Shown: piece after piece, positions 1 through 8,811 of the stretch
How the letters are laid out: every line of letters begins with the position of its first letter
How positions within the stretch are numbered: the first letter of the stretch is position 1
From: Planctomycetota bacterium
GTDB lineage: Bacteria; Planctomycetota; Planctomycetia; Pirellulales; Lacipirellulaceae
Reading direction: 5' to 3'
Assembly (NCBI GenBank): GCA_029259945.1
Contig: JAJDEF010000012.1
Span: 124,001 to 188,000, forward strand
Length of the DNA: 64,000 nucleotides
Translations under genes and position numbers: made by a program
The notes under the pieces: model-generated
What the model saw: the letters and a program-made list of their open reading frames with translations, nothing else
Told to the model about the DNA's origin: nothing
Databases searched by the model: none

Positions 1-2
1 TC

Positions 3-314
3 CGAGATCGGCAAACCGAGATCAAAAAGCTGGGGGCCTTGGTCTTTGGCCTAAGCCCTGACGGGGTCGAAAGCCATGTGAAATTTCGTGACAAGTACCA
101 GCTGAATTTTCCGCTATTGGCTGACCTCGACCACAAGGTGGCCGAAAAATATGGCGCTTGGCGCGAAAAAAACATGTACGGAAAGAAATCGATGGGCATC
201 CAGCGGAGTACTTATCTGATCAATGCAGACGGTAAAGTTGCCAAACTCTGGAAACGGGTGAAAGTGGATGGCCACGATCAAAAGGTCATCGATGCCGTGA
301 AGGAACTGGAGTAG
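3..314 (+). CDS. bcp: Peroxiredoxin, Bcp/PrxQ type (3' part, cut by window edge)
   Basis: This is the C-terminal ~103 codons of a thioredoxin-dependent peroxiredoxin of the AhpC/TSA Bcp (PrxQ) group, which reduces hydroperoxides in the cytoplasm. The frame is open from base 3, so the gene begins left of the window; the TTG at 39 in the ORF track is not a real start. Visible family features are LSPDG, the LLADLDHKVAEKYG helix, and the GIQRSTYLINADGKV strand pair found after the active site. The peroxidatic cysteine lies in the missing part and cannot be checked. The family assignment is firm; the exact subgroup is inferred. Confidence 0.85.
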   Translation, partial: RDRQTEIKKLGALVFGLSPDGVESHVKFRDKYQLNFPLLADLDHKVAEKYGAWREKNMYGKKSMGIQRSTYLINADGKVAKLWKRVKVDGHDQKVIDAVKELE

Positions 315-766
315 TTCTAGGCACCGAAATCCACACAGAGCGCGGAGCTACGTAATCGGCATGGTCGTTTAGCGAACCGCGATCGGAACAGTGGCTGTGA
401 AACCCTTCCGCCCTTGCCGGTTCTTTAGTCAAACTTCAATAGAAATCACCGATTTTTTCTAGTTATGGGCCGGCTTCTCTGCCGTAAGCGTGTAGAGTTG
501 CGTTGAACACGGCAGACGCACACAGCTGTCGGAAGGGTTGGGCGAGCCCGTGATTGGCTCCCCACTGGCTCACCCAACCTTGTTCACTTATCGCATTCGT
601 GCCGTCATTGCTTCTGATTGACTAGCTTCTTTGATCCGACGGTCGAGGCACCTGGAATGAACCCTGCCTGCAAGCAACGTGTCTTGTTGGCAGAAGAAAC
701 CAAGGTCACCCAGTGATCGCCTTTCTTTTGGCGTCACTCACCTCGAAACGAAGGAGGATCGCCGTC
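315..766. other. Intergenic, no gene; one imperfect inverted repeat
   Basis: No convincing ORF is seen in these ~450 bases. The only structure noted is an inverted repeat at 536-548 / 567-579 (GGTTGGGCGAGCC against GGCTCACCCAACC, 12 of 13 pairs, 18-nt loop). It has no T-run, so it is at best a weak terminator-like hairpin or part of an untranslated leader for the PilZ-like gene. Confidence 0.5.
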
Positions 767-1165
767 ATGACGCATGCAAAGCTTAATCGAGTTTTCGCAA
801 CGACGATGCCTAGGCCCCTCGATCAAAACATCGCGCTACGCCGACAAATGTCGGCGGCAGTTGCCAAGTTACGAGTTTCTAGTGATTCTGCTCCAGAGCG
901 TTTCGTTCAAGCACGCCTCACGCCGATCGACGAACGAGGTAACTGGAAGTCGTCGTTGGTCGTCGACATCAAAGACTTTAATGAACGTGGCATCACGTTT
1001 CACCACCAACTGCCGTTGAGCGCTCGACGCGCAATGCTAGTGATCGAGAGTCCTCAAGCCACGCGTTTCACCGCAGAAGTCGACCTCACGTGGTGCCGCT
1101 TTAATCGTACAGGCCGATATACCAGTGGCGGACGATTCGTCCAACTGGTCGGCAAAACCGCATAG
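767..1165 (+). CDS. Small PilZ-like domain protein
   Basis: A 132-aa protein. The ATG at 767 is chosen over the upstream GTG at 713 because AAGGAGG sits 9-10 bases before it. Residues ~50-130 resemble a PilZ beta barrel: a VVDIKDFNERGI segment in place of the (D/N)xSxxG motif, hydrophobic strands around LPLSARRAMLVIES, then AEVDLTWCR and GGRFVQL near the end. PilZ domains bind cyclic di-GMP through an RxxxR motif plus (D/N)xSxxG; here the arginine motif is not clear, so ligand binding is uncertain. It is a single-gene unit followed by a strong GC palindrome. The family call rests on pattern only. Confidence 0.5.
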   Translation: MTHAKLNRVFATTMPRPLDQNIALRRQMSAAVAKLRVSSDSAPERFVQARLTPIDERGNWKSSLVVDIKDFNERGITFHHQLPLSARRAMLVIESPQATRFTAEVDLTWCRFNRTGRYTSGGRFVQLVGKTA

Positions 1166-1228
1166 CAAGTGAACGGCCCGCTGGAGTGCGTCGCTCCATC
1201 GGGTCGGGGTTTCTCCTCCCTCCCCCTG

Positions 1229-1254
1229 ATACGGCCGCCCCCGGGCGGCCGTAT
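1229..1254. terminator. 12-bp GC-rich palindrome after the PilZ-like gene
   Basis: The arms ATACGGCCGCCC and GGGCGGCCGTAT pair perfectly across a 2-base loop. No T-run follows, so an intrinsic terminator of classical type is not proven. The right arm is part of the 19-bp sequence repeated after the toxin gene. Confidence 0.45.
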
Positions 1255-1263
1255 CTCGTTGGT
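1245..1263 (+). repeat. 19-bp direct repeat, left copy, framing the TA module
   Basis: GCGGCCGTATCTCGTTGGT occurs here and again, identically, at 1947-1965. The two copies bracket the antitoxin-toxin pair. Confidence 0.9.
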
Positions 1264-1391
1264 AGCATTCACTCTGCATTTTGTTCCTGGAAATTATCTT
1301 CTTGAGAAAAGAAGCCCCTCCGATGAATTGTCTTTGACTTGGATCCAAATTGGGTGATAAGATGACCGATACGCAAACATCGGAGCAAACC

Positions 1392-1661
1392 ATGGATACG
1401 AATCAGACCCCGCAACAGATTATTACTTCTGCATTGCAATTGCCTCCTGAACAGCGAGCAGCAATCGCAGATGCTCTGCTGGTCAGCATTCCCATCGAGG
1501 ACTCCGAATATGGCGTTCTCGATTCGGCAACCGAAGTCGACGCTGCTTGGAGCGACGAAATCGAGCGTCGTCTCAATGACATCGACCGTGGTCGAGTGAA
1601 GACCATTCCAGCCGAGGAAGCCGAAAGGATGATCCGCGGCAATGAACGACCCGAAGTTTGA
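1392..1661 (+). CDS. Antitoxin of a type II TA pair, addiction-module component family
   Basis: An acidic 89-aa protein of the putative addiction module component type (TIGR02574 / Unstab_antitox). The diagnostic stretch is LQLPPEQRAAIADALLVSI near the N-terminus, then a D/E-rich linker and a C-terminal region that in this family wraps the toxin. The ATG at 1392 is preferred because GGAG lies six bases upstream; ATG 1362 and TTG 1350 are possible longer starts. It overlaps the toxin gene by 20 bases, as is common in co-translated TA operons. Such pairs usually repress their own promoter; no operator was identified. Confidence 0.75.
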   Translation: MDTNQTPQQIITSALQLPPEQRAAIADALLVSIPIEDSEYGVLDSATEVDAAWSDEIERRLNDIDRGRVKTIPAEEAERMIRGNERPEV

Positions 1662-1947
1662 GTATCATCCAGAAGCAATCTCCGAAGCGGCTGAAGCGTA
1701 CCGCTGGTATTTTGAACGTAGCGAAAAAGCAGCAGAAGGCTTTTGGCAGGAATTGCATCGGGCTCGTCAACTCGTAACCGGCCAACCTGAATCTTGGAAC
1801 CCTTATTTTCACGGCACAAGGTGTTTTCGATTGCATCGCTATCCTTTCGGCCTCGTTTACGTTCAACGAAGCAATTTGATCTTCGGTCTGGCCGTTGCCC
1901 ATCTCAAACGTCGCCCAGGTTATTGGCGCGATCGAATGACCCCATAG
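1642..1947 (+). CDS. ParE/RelE-superfamily toxin
   Basis: A basic 101-aa protein with the layout of ParE/RelE toxins: an N-terminal helical hairpin (EAISEAAEAYRWYFERSEKAAEGFWQEL), then strands with the family R-x-h-x-R-[FY]-P motif seen as TRCFRLHRYPFGLVYV, and a C-terminal VAHLKRRPGYWRDR tail. Members act on gyrase (ParE) or cleave ribosome-bound mRNA (RelE); the target cannot be told from sequence. It starts 20 bases inside the antitoxin gene. Its TAG stop overlaps the first base of the right-hand 19-bp direct repeat. Intact, so probably a functional pair. Confidence 0.8.
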   Translation: MNDPKFEYHPEAISEAAEAYRWYFERSEKAAEGFWQELHRARQLVTGQPESWNPYFHGTRCFRLHRYPFGLVYVQRSNLIFGLAVAHLKRRPGYWRDRMTP

Positions 1948-1965
1948 CGGCCGTATCTCGTTGGT
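1947..1965 (+). repeat. 19-bp direct repeat, right copy
   Basis: Identical to 1245-1263. It begins at the last base of the toxin stop codon. Confidence 0.9.
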
Positions 1966-2109
1966 TTGCAGTTTTTCTCGAAAACTGCGAGGGAATTTGC
2001 CTTGGGCACCGACTACAGAATACACTCGGGGTTCTTCTAGGGGTTGGTAGCTTGGAACTCTCCTGCCCCGAGTTTCTTCGGAAAACTTGTATTCGAGAGG
2101 AGAAGAGTC

Positions 2110-2847
2110 ATGTCACGATTTTCTGTAGGTGCGGCGTGCGCGTTGCTGACACTCGTTGGACTGGCCCTAAGTGCGAGGCTAGGGGCACAAGAGGAAGGTA
2201 ATTCTCGCGACGTGGTTGCGTCACAAACAATGCTTCCCTATCACCGGATAGCAAAAAATGCGGAGGACCGTATTGAAGCTGTTCTCGACGGACGGCTGAA
2301 GGCTCCCATGGAATTTCTCGATATTCCGCTCGCCGATGTGATGACCCAAATTGCCGACGAGTATGAAATCCCCATTCAGTTTAACAACGCTGCATTAGAC
2401 GAAATTGCGATTAGCACAGATACCGAAATCACCTTGGCAACCTTACAAAACGTCTCGCTACGTACCGCACTCAACATCATGTTCAAGCAGCCTGGTCTCG
2501 AAGACTTGACCTACGTAGTCGAAGATGAGGTGTTGATGATCACGACCGAGGAACGGGCCAACGGGACCCTGCGCATTCACGTTTATCGTGTGGATGACTT
2601 AGACTGGGGTGTGAATCGCTCATCTTCCAAGGAAAATTACTACAGTTCTTTACCCCAGGTGATCGTTAGTGTCGTCGAAGTCGATTCTTGGCAAGAAAAC
2701 AATACGGGCGAAGGAACAATTCTTATAATGGAACCAGGGGTTCTTGTCGTGTCGCAAACGCGCAGGGTTCATCAAAAAATTGGCGAACTTCTCGACGATC
2801 TGCGAGATACTATTGCAGAAATTGAAGGTGCGAGTGGTGGCCTGTAA
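2110..2847 (+). CDS. Secreted protein with secretin/TonB short N-terminal (STN)-like domain
   Basis: A 245-aa exported protein. The ATG at 2110 has a strong site (GAGAGGAG) just upstream; the TTG at 2044 does not. Residues 1-27 are a signal peptide ending near LGAQ. Residues ~60-150 look like an STN domain: LDIPLADVMTQIADEYEIPIQF, then LQNVSLRTALNIMFKQPGL and YVVEDEVLMITTEE, the beta-alpha-beta pattern found in secretin N-terminal domains and in many stand-alone planctomycete proteins. There is no secretin barrel. Function is unknown; protein-protein contact in the periplasm is an inference. A short hairpin (CTTGCC-GACT-GGCAAG) follows the stop at 2860-2875. Confidence 0.6.
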   Translation: MSRFSVGAACALLTLVGLALSARLGAQEEGNSRDVVASQTMLPYHRIAKNAEDRIEAVLDGRLKAPMEFLDIPLADVMTQIADEYEIPIQFNNAALDEIAISTDTEITLATLQNVSLRTALNIMFKQPGLEDLTYVVEDEVLMITTEERANGTLRIHVYRVDDLDWGVNRSSSKENYYSSLPQVIVSVVEVDSWQENNTGEGTILIMEPGVLVVSQTRRVHQKIGELLDDLRDTIAEIEGASGGL

Positions 2848-2936
2848 CGAAAACCAGACCTTGCCGACTGGCAAGTAGGCGGCGATGATGGGGTTTGGCT
2901 TTCACCGATTGTCAGGCCCCTTTTTTATCAACTGTC

Positions 2937-3827
2937 ATGCAACTTGGCCCTACGCTTATTGTTGATACGTTTGCCGAAGCGTTTCGCATGCGGTACGTAC
3001 GGCTGATTGTCACGGCTGTCGACGAGTATTGGCTCGATGCGGCACTGCGTGAAACGACTGGATTCGCGTCGTCGATCATCGGCTGCGATGTCGAAATCGG
3101 CGTCGAGCGAATGCTTAATTCCAACGAAACGCCCGATGGTCGACCCGGGGCGACCGTATTGGCATTTGGCTTTTCGGTCGAAGCCTTGGCCAAGGCAATC
3201 CCAAACCGCATCGGGCAATGCACGATGACATGCCCCACCACGGCAGTGTTCAATGGCTTGCCCGACGCCGCCGAAACCATTCCCTTGGGGAATTATCTAC
3301 GCTACTTCGGCGACGGTTTTGAAGAGAGCAGGCTGATTGGTGACCGACCGCACTGGCAAATACCGGTGATGGACGGCGAGTTTTTGGTCGACGAAACCTT
3401 GGGCATCGCCCAAGGAGTTGCCGGGGGCAACCTAATTTTGCAGGGGGAAAATTCCCACGTAACGCTACAAGCTGCCCGTCGAGTTGCCGAAGTGCTCGCA
3501 CCCATCGAAAACGTAATCACCCCGTTCCCGGGCGGCGTGGTGCGATGCGGCAGCAAAGTAGGCTCGACCTACAAAAACTTGGTCGCCTCGACGAACGATG
3601 CCTATTGTCCCACGCTACGCGGTCGCGCGGAGAGCAAGCTAGTCGAGGGTGCTGCCTGTGCTTACGAAATTGTCATCGATGGCACCAACGAACAAGCGGT
3701 GGGCAAGGCCATGAAACTCGCCCTAGAAGCGGCCGCAGGCGATGACATCTTGGCCATCTCAGCAGGCAACTACGACGGCAAGCTCGGTAAGTTCCATTTC
3801 CATCTGCACGAGCTGCTTGAAGCCTGA
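2937..3827 (+). CDS. ftr: Formylmethanofuran:tetrahydromethanopterin formyltransferase
   Basis: A 296-aa enzyme that moves a formyl group between methanofuran and tetrahydromethanopterin, in the H4MPT-linked C1 pathway shared by methanogens, methylotrophs and some Planctomycetes. Length and landmarks match Ftr/FhcD along the whole protein: DTFAEAF at the N-terminus, ETTGFASSIIGCD, NETPDGRPG, NRIGQCTMTCPT, LRYFGDGFEESR, GIAQGVAGGN, PFPGGVV, STNDAYCPTLRG and KISAGN-like AISAGNYDGKLGKFHFHLHEL at the end. ATG 2937 gives nine residues before DTFAEAF, as expected. No other H4MPT gene (fhcABC, mch, mtdB, fae) lies in this window, so the pathway must be completed elsewhere. The P-loop kinase gene overlaps its stop by one base. 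Confidence 0.93.
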   Translation: MQLGPTLIVDTFAEAFRMRYVRLIVTAVDEYWLDAALRETTGFASSIIGCDVEIGVERMLNSNETPDGRPGATVLAFGFSVEALAKAIPNRIGQCTMTCPTTAVFNGLPDAAETIPLGNYLRYFGDGFEESRLIGDRPHWQIPVMDGEFLVDETLGIAQGVAGGNLILQGENSHVTLQAARRVAEVLAPIENVITPFPGGVVRCGSKVGSTYKNLVASTNDAYCPTLRGRAESKLVEGAACAYEIVIDGTNEQAVGKAMKLALEAAAGDDILAISAGNYDGKLGKFHFHLHELLEA

Positions 3828-4369
3828 TGGACAACCTACAGCGTGTGATTATTGTTGGCGGAAGTTGCACGGGAAAAACTACCCTGGCAAAGCTAATTGC
3901 CGAAAAACTTGGTGCTTCACGAATCGAATTGGACTCGATGTACTGGGGACCCGATTGGCAAGAAAACTCACCCGAGCAGTTTCGAAACTGCGTCAAACAA
4001 GCCGTTGCCCAGCCACGTTGGGTTTGCGATGGAAACTACACCTTTGTTCGCGATATTACGTGGCCTCGCGCGACGATGCTTATATGGCTCGACTACCCGT
4101 TGCCAATGGTTTTTTTGAGGGCGATCCGTCGCACTTTCAGCCGTGTTTTTCGACAAACGGCACTCTACTCTGGGAATAAAGAGACGTTTATGCTTAGTTT
4201 TTGTAGTCGAAAGTCGATTCTCTTGTGGGTTCTGCAATCTCACCACAAACGGCACAAGCAGATGGATCAACTTCTGAAGCAGCAAGAAAACTCACACTTG
4301 CATGTTATACAGTGCAAGAAACCGGCGGACTTAGATTTATTTCTCTCGAAAATCAAATCTGAACATTAA
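3827..4369 (+). CDS. Adenylate-kinase-like P-loop kinase (FlaR/topology-modulation type)
   Basis: A 180-aa cytoplasmic P-loop NTPase. The Walker A loop is GGSCTGKTT at residues ~11-19. It is followed by LAKLIAEKLGASRIELDSMYWGPDW and later WVCDGNY and MLIWLDYPL, the pattern of the small kinase group annotated as FlaR or DNA topology modulation protein. The substrate is unknown. The start codon shares one base with the ftr stop (TGATG), so the two are co-transcribed and probably translationally coupled; no functional link to C1 metabolism is known. The C-terminal 60 residues are Lys/His/Gln-rich. Confidence 0.65.
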   Translation: MDNLQRVIIVGGSCTGKTTLAKLIAEKLGASRIELDSMYWGPDWQENSPEQFRNCVKQAVAQPRWVCDGNYTFVRDITWPRATMLIWLDYPLPMVFLRAIRRTFSRVFRQTALYSGNKETFMLSFCSRKSILLWVLQSHHKRHKQMDQLLKQQENSHLHVIQCKKPADLDLFLSKIKSEH

Positions 4370-4515
4370 TAGCCCACTTTCTTCGCGCCTTTGCGCCTTT
4401 GTGAGAGATTTTTTGTAGCTCAGCCACTCGAAATCAGGTGTTCGAACGTCACCCGCAGACAGCGTTCCTAGGTACCCATGTTGCCAACTATCCCGATTAT
4501 TGCCCGCTAAAACAG

Positions 4516-4545
4516 TTGTACAGCAACACGTGAGCTTGCTAAACT
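4516..4545 (+). promoter_or_regulatory. Possible sigma70-type promoter before the S1 gene
   Basis: TTGTAC and TAAACT are separated by 18 bases, ~60 bases before the S1-protein ATG. Matches are partial and planctomycete promoters are poorly defined, so this is tentative. No other feature was seen in the 4370-4606 gap. Confidence 0.25.
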
Positions 4546-4606
4546 TAAGCTGCAGGGGTTGTCCGTTGGATAAGCCCGAATTTATCTTCTCAGGAAAATC
4601 GAAGAC

Positions 4607-6139
4607 ATGACTCTTGAAGCCGACGTGCCAGAGCCAACCTCCTCCGAGACGGACTCTAGCGAAACCTCCTCTTCTCCGAGCCTCGAAACCGCCTCGCAAC
4701 CCGCCTCGGTGGACAAGGCGGATGTTGTGACCAGCGAACCGGTCAGCGAGGCCCCGCCTGCGGAACGACCCAGCGAACGAATTCAAATCGGGACGCAGCG
4801 CGAGAAAGACTCTGCAGAGCAGGCTCAAGCAAAACCCTTGTTGCCTGGTAGCGAGACTCCCTCAGAGCCGGAGCCCACAAAAAGCAACTATCCACCGCCC
4901 AACGTCCGCGATCAACTATCGCCAGAACTCGAGCAAGAACTTGAAGCAGCCCTGGGTGGCGAATCGCTAGACTCGATTATCGAAAGCTCGGCCACGCCTG
5001 CCGCCACGGGCGACGAACTATCGCCAGAAACAAAGCTGACTGGCAAGGTCACCAAAATTCACCGCGAAGATATCTTTTTAGAACTAGGCGGACGCAACCA
5101 AGGGCTGCTGCCTCTTAAACAGTTCGAGAAAACCGCTCCACCAGAAATTGGCTCCGAGATCGAAGTCGTGGTGACTCGCTACGATGCAGAACAAGGGTTG
5201 TATGAAGTCTCGTTGCCCACCGCAGCGGTTTCTGTGGCGAACTGGAATGAAGTGCAGGTCGGGCAAATCCTGGATGTGACGGTCACCGGCTCGAACAAGG
5301 GTGGGCTGGAATGCCAAGTTTCAGGGATTCGCGGTTTTATCCCTATGGGGCAAATTTCGATCTACCGTGTCGAAACCCCGGAAGAATTTGTCGGGCAGAA
5401 ACTAAACTGTGTGATTACCGAAGCCAACCGTGACAAGCGCAACTTAGTGCTCAGCCATCGGGCTCTGATGGAGCGTGAGCGCAAAGCGCAGCGAGAAAAG
5501 TTGCTGACCGAATTAGAACCAGGCCAAACCCGCGAGGGGGTGGTTCGCAGCTTGCAAGATTTCGGTGCGTTTGTCGACCTAGGAGGCATCGACGGGTTGA
5601 TCCATGTAAGCCAATTGAGCTGGGATCGAGTGGCTCATCCCAAGGATGTGCTGCAAGTGGGGCAAACGGTCTCGGTTCGTATTGAGAAAGTCAATCAAGA
5701 GACCGGCAAGATCGGGCTCGGCTATCGCGAATTGGCAGATAACCCCTGGGACGATGTTGCCAGCAAATACGGTGTTGGTTCGCGTATTAAAGGCACCGTG
5801 ACCAAGCTGATGCAGTTCGGAGCCTTTGTGAAGCTCGAACCAGGCGTTGAAGGTTTGATTCACATTTCTGAAATGGGCCACGGCCGGGTTAACCGTGCCG
5901 GCGACGTAGTTAGCGAGGGGCAAGAAGTCGAAGTGAAAGTCTTGTCGGTCGACACCAACGCACAACGCATCGGCTTGTCGCTAAAGGCCCTCATGCCAGA
6001 GCCAGAAAAGTCGACCGTGAAGAAAGAAGATTATCCTCCTGCGGAATCGATCAAACGACGCAATCGAGAATCAGACAAGCATCTCAAAGGTGGCATCGGT
6101 GGCCCCTCCGGCGGCGAACAGTTTGGCTTGAAGTGGTGA
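4607..6139 (+). CDS. S1 RNA-binding protein with four S1 domains (ribosomal S1-like)
   Basis: A 510-aa protein. Residues 1-140 are a low-complexity acidic, Ser/Pro/Glu-rich region. Four S1 OB-fold repeats follow at about 142-204, 216-285, 305-374 and 390-461; the last two are textbook ([41 protein letters not shown], each followed by LIH[VI]S). The tail of ~50 residues is charged. S1 repeats bind single-stranded RNA, and ribosomal S1 delivers mRNA to the 30S subunit. Ribosomal S1 usually has four to six repeats, so this may be the rpsA-type protein or a paralogue, which cannot be settled here. An AGGAAAA site precedes the ATG. Confidence 0.8.
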   Translation: MTLEADVPEPTSSETDSSETSSSPSLETASQPASVDKADVVTSEPVSEAPPAERPSERIQIGTQREKDSAEQAQAKPLLPGSETPSEPEPTKSNYPPPNVRDQLSPELEQELEAALGGESLDSIIESSATPAATGDELSPETKLTGKVTKIHREDIFLELGGRNQGLLPLKQFEKTAPPEIGSEIEVVVTRYDAEQGLYEVSLPTAAVSVANWNEVQVGQILDVTVTGSNKGGLECQVSGIRGFIPMGQISIYRVETPEEFVGQKLNCVITEANRDKRNLVLSHRALMERERKAQREKLLTELEPGQTREGVVRSLQDFGAFVDLGGIDGLIHVSQLSWDRVAHPKDVLQVGQTVSVRIEKVNQETGKIGLGYRELADNPWDDVASKYGVGSRIKGTVTKLMQFGAFVKLEPGVEGLIHISEMGHGRVNRAGDVVSEGQEVEVKVLSVDTNAQRIGLSLKALMPEPEKSTVKKEDYPPAESIKRRNRESDKHLKGGIGGPSGGEQFGLKW

Positions 6140-6172
6140 TTGCAGCCGGTCGTTTCGATGGAATTGTAATTG

Positions 6173-7135
6173 ATGTTTCATTGGGATAGAGGTCTGTTTC
6201 TTACTGCGGCCGGGTTGGCCGTCGACGTCCCCCGACGGCAGAAGCTTGGGTTTATGTCGCATGCCCATGCGGATCATATTGCTACCCATGAGCTAGCCCT
6301 ATGTACCCCCGAAACCGCTGCCCTCTATCGTCATCGCCGCGGAGCACATCGTCGCACTCGTGAGCTGCCCTACCGCGAGCCGATGCAACTCGGCCCCTTG
6401 CAACTAACCACCTATCCCGCGGGCCATTGTCTGGGCTCAGCAATGCTGTTGGCCGAAGATGAGCAACGATCGCTTCTGTTCACAGGCGACTACAAGCTTG
6501 GTCCGTCTGCGACCAGCGAACAAGCAGAAGTTCCGCGTGCTGACATTCTTGTGATGGAGTGTACCTTTGGCCGGCCAAAGTATCGGATGCCGCCGCGCGA
6601 AGAAGTGGTTTACGAACTGATCGAGCTGGTCCGTCGTTGCCTAGCCAACGGACAAACGCCGGTGATTCATGCTTACGCCCTGGGTAAAGCCCAGGAGGTC
6701 ACCAAACTATTAACCGACGTAGGCATTGCCGTGCAGCAGCATCCGATGACCTACGCTGTTAGCGAAGTCTACCGTGAATGCGGAGTCGACCTCGGCCAAG
6801 TCAGCGTTTACAAGGGCGAACCGAACCCGGGGCAGGCCGTGATCACTCTGCCACGCGGTATGAAATCGCATCGACTGGCGGGTCTTAAAAACCCCGTGAG
6901 CATTGCGGTGACCGGTTGGGCAATCGACTCGAGTACAAAATACCGCCAGCGCGTCGACCATGCCCTGCCGTTGACCGACCATGCCGACTTCAACCAACTA
7001 CTAGAAACCGTTGAATTGGTCGGCGCAAAAGCGATTTATTGCACGCATGGACCACGAGAATTTGTCGAACATCTTCGGACCGAAGGCTACAACGCGTTTC
7101 CGGTCACCGGCAGCTATCAGACTCGGATGTTTTAA
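6173..7135 (+). CDS. MBL-fold/beta-CASP-like exonuclease
   Basis: A 320-aa metallo-beta-lactamase-fold protein. The zinc motif HAHADH is at residues 30-35, a second His in TYPAGHCLGSAM, an acidic ligand in FTGDYKLG, and later motifs ECTFGRP, HAYALGKAQE and LTDHADF with a final YCTHGPREF. This is the layout of mRNA 3'-end-processing-like and ligase-associated DNA exonucleases, so nuclease activity is likely; DNA versus RNA is open. The TTG at 6170 directly precedes ATG 6173, which is taken as the start. It begins 33 bases after the S1 gene and may share its transcript. Confidence 0.75.
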   Translation: MFHWDRGLFLTAAGLAVDVPRRQKLGFMSHAHADHIATHELALCTPETAALYRHRRGAHRRTRELPYREPMQLGPLQLTTYPAGHCLGSAMLLAEDEQRSLLFTGDYKLGPSATSEQAEVPRADILVMECTFGRPKYRMPPREEVVYELIELVRRCLANGQTPVIHAYALGKAQEVTKLLTDVGIAVQQHPMTYAVSEVYRECGVDLGQVSVYKGEPNPGQAVITLPRGMKSHRLAGLKNPVSIAVTGWAIDSSTKYRQRVDHALPLTDHADFNQLLETVELVGAKAIYCTHGPREFVEHLRTEGYNAFPVTGSYQTRMF

Positions 7136-7377
7136 TGTGCGAACAGTTTTACAGCGCAATTGGGCAAACCTTAACGATTGCTCGAGGTGATAGCACAGCG
7201 ACCGGTTGGGCTGTGACGACTGTAGCACCTCCTCTCATTCTTCCAGCGCCGATGATAGGGGTTTTGCTGGTTTCTCCAGGCTAAGGTAGTCGAATTTGAA
7301 ACTACGGATTGCCCGAATCAGAGCCTCTTGTGCGCGCTGAAGCAACGGGACAATTCTTTCCCAGGGAAGGGTAAACG

Positions 7378-8763
7378 ATGAAAGATTGTTGTAGATCGAG
7401 CCTAAAATTCTTAGGTGCTATGCTGCTTGCCGGATGCTGCATTCGCGTTGCAGCCGCAGAAAATTGGCAAATCTCCAATGCGCAAGAAACTACTGTCTCG
7501 AATCAACCGCGAATGGCGAGTTTAATTTATTCGTCGGATCTGGCTGAGCCAAAAAATTCTTACACAACGCCACACCCTAGGGCGAACTCCCAAGGAAATA
7601 AATATTGGACTTTTCCGAACGAGGACCAAAGCGGACCAGTGCTACAGCTACCGGCGATCGTGCGATTGCCACCAACGACACCTTCCCGCATCCAAAATTC
7701 GCCGGAAGAGCATATTTTGGAGGACGACCCAGTCGCCTCGTTGCTTGCGCCCCAAGCAATGATTGTTTCCAATCCAAAGACGGAGGAAACTTTCGTTGCT
7801 CCCGAAGCGCCTTCGAACGACAAGGTGGATGAGAACGAAGACCTCTCGGCAGAAGAACACGCGATCGTCGCCGCGGTGATTGGTGATCGCCGAGCGGTTA
7901 CCACGGGGGTGCTCACCGATCAGCGCATCAACCAACAAGCGCAAATGAAGATTCGACGCGCTTATGCAATGGCTGGCCGCGGGGCCTACTACGCCTCGCG
8001 TCAAGAATTGATCGAAGTGCTGCGGATGATCTCCCTAAGTAAAGATGCCGAGCAAGGCAAAGCCAAACAAACACTAGATTTGGCCGCAGGCTTGCGTGCC
8101 TTGCAAGAGGCAGAAGACTTCGCCCCCCGCGGTACACAACTCGAAGCCGATCTGGCGATTGACGTAATTTGTGCCTCGCATCGGACGCCCGTGGCGCGTC
8201 AAATAAAGTCCAATGAACTTCTTCCACGTCAGATGATGGATTGCTATTTCCGATATGCCCAACTCAAGTTGGCTTCCGCAGTGAAAGACGAACCCGCCGG
8301 ATCGATGGCACTTCACGCACTCGGCAAACTCAACAGTCGCTTGAATCGCGTGGAACCAGAGAAGCATCGTTTGGCACATCGTCTCGCGGTTGCTTTCCAA
8401 CAAGCCGCCTTGTTGGCGCACGACCAAAATCACTTGGCAGCCCACGAATTGGCAGTGCTGCTAGCCGATTCGGGTCACTATGCCGAGGCAGAACAATTGC
8501 TGAAACAGGTAGTCGGACGTGAGCCAAACGCAATCGTTTATCGCAATTTGGCCCGCGTGCAGGAAAAGATGGGCCAATCGCAACAAGCTGCCACCAACCG
8601 CGACTACGCACAACAACTGGTTCAACGGGGAGCAGGGGGCCCTAGCAATGTCCAATGGGTATCGCCCCAAGATTTTTCTCGCATGAGTGGCAACTCCACG
8701 CGGTTTGCCTCAACGACGTCGCATCCCCCATCGAGTCCAGCCCCCGCCCCTAACTGGCGATAG
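7378..8763 (+). CDS. Exported TPR-type protein, probable lipoprotein
   Basis: A 461-aa protein. The N-terminus KFLGAMLLAGC has a hydrophobic core and an LLAGC lipobox at ~residues 16-20, so lipid anchoring is likely; signal peptidase I cleavage after VAAA is the alternative. Residues ~170-420 are helical, with TPR-like pairs such as HELAVLLADSGHYAEAEQLLKQVVGREPNAIVYRNLARVQEKMG. The region between is Pro/Glu-rich. The start has AAGGG upstream. A 48-base gap to the Wza-like gene suggests one operon, so a role in polysaccharide export or envelope assembly is a reasonable inference, no more. Confidence 0.65.
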   Translation: MKDCCRSSLKFLGAMLLAGCCIRVAAAENWQISNAQETTVSNQPRMASLIYSSDLAEPKNSYTTPHPRANSQGNKYWTFPNEDQSGPVLQLPAIVRLPPTTPSRIQNSPEEHILEDDPVASLLAPQAMIVSNPKTEETFVAPEAPSNDKVDENEDLSAEEHAIVAAVIGDRRAVTTGVLTDQRINQQAQMKIRRAYAMAGRGAYYASRQELIEVLRMISLSKDAEQGKAKQTLDLAAGLRALQEAEDFAPRGTQLEADLAIDVICASHRTPVARQIKSNELLPRQMMDCYFRYAQLKLASAVKDEPAGSMALHALGKLNSRLNRVEPEKHRLAHRLAVAFQQAALLAHDQNHLAAHELAVLLADSGHYAEAEQLLKQVVGREPNAIVYRNLARVQEKMGQSQQAATNRDYAQQLVQRGAGGPSNVQWVSPQDFSRMSGNSTRFASTTSHPPSSPAPAPNWR

Positions 8764-8811
8764 AAATCAAAACACCATCACTTTCCCTCCACCAGCGAAA
8801 GCCCACCAGAC

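Noticed and set aside
4410-4455. GTAGCTCAG and GGTGTTCGAA words resembling tRNA D and T arms
   Set aside because: They are only ~20 bases apart; no acceptor or anticodon stem can be formed.
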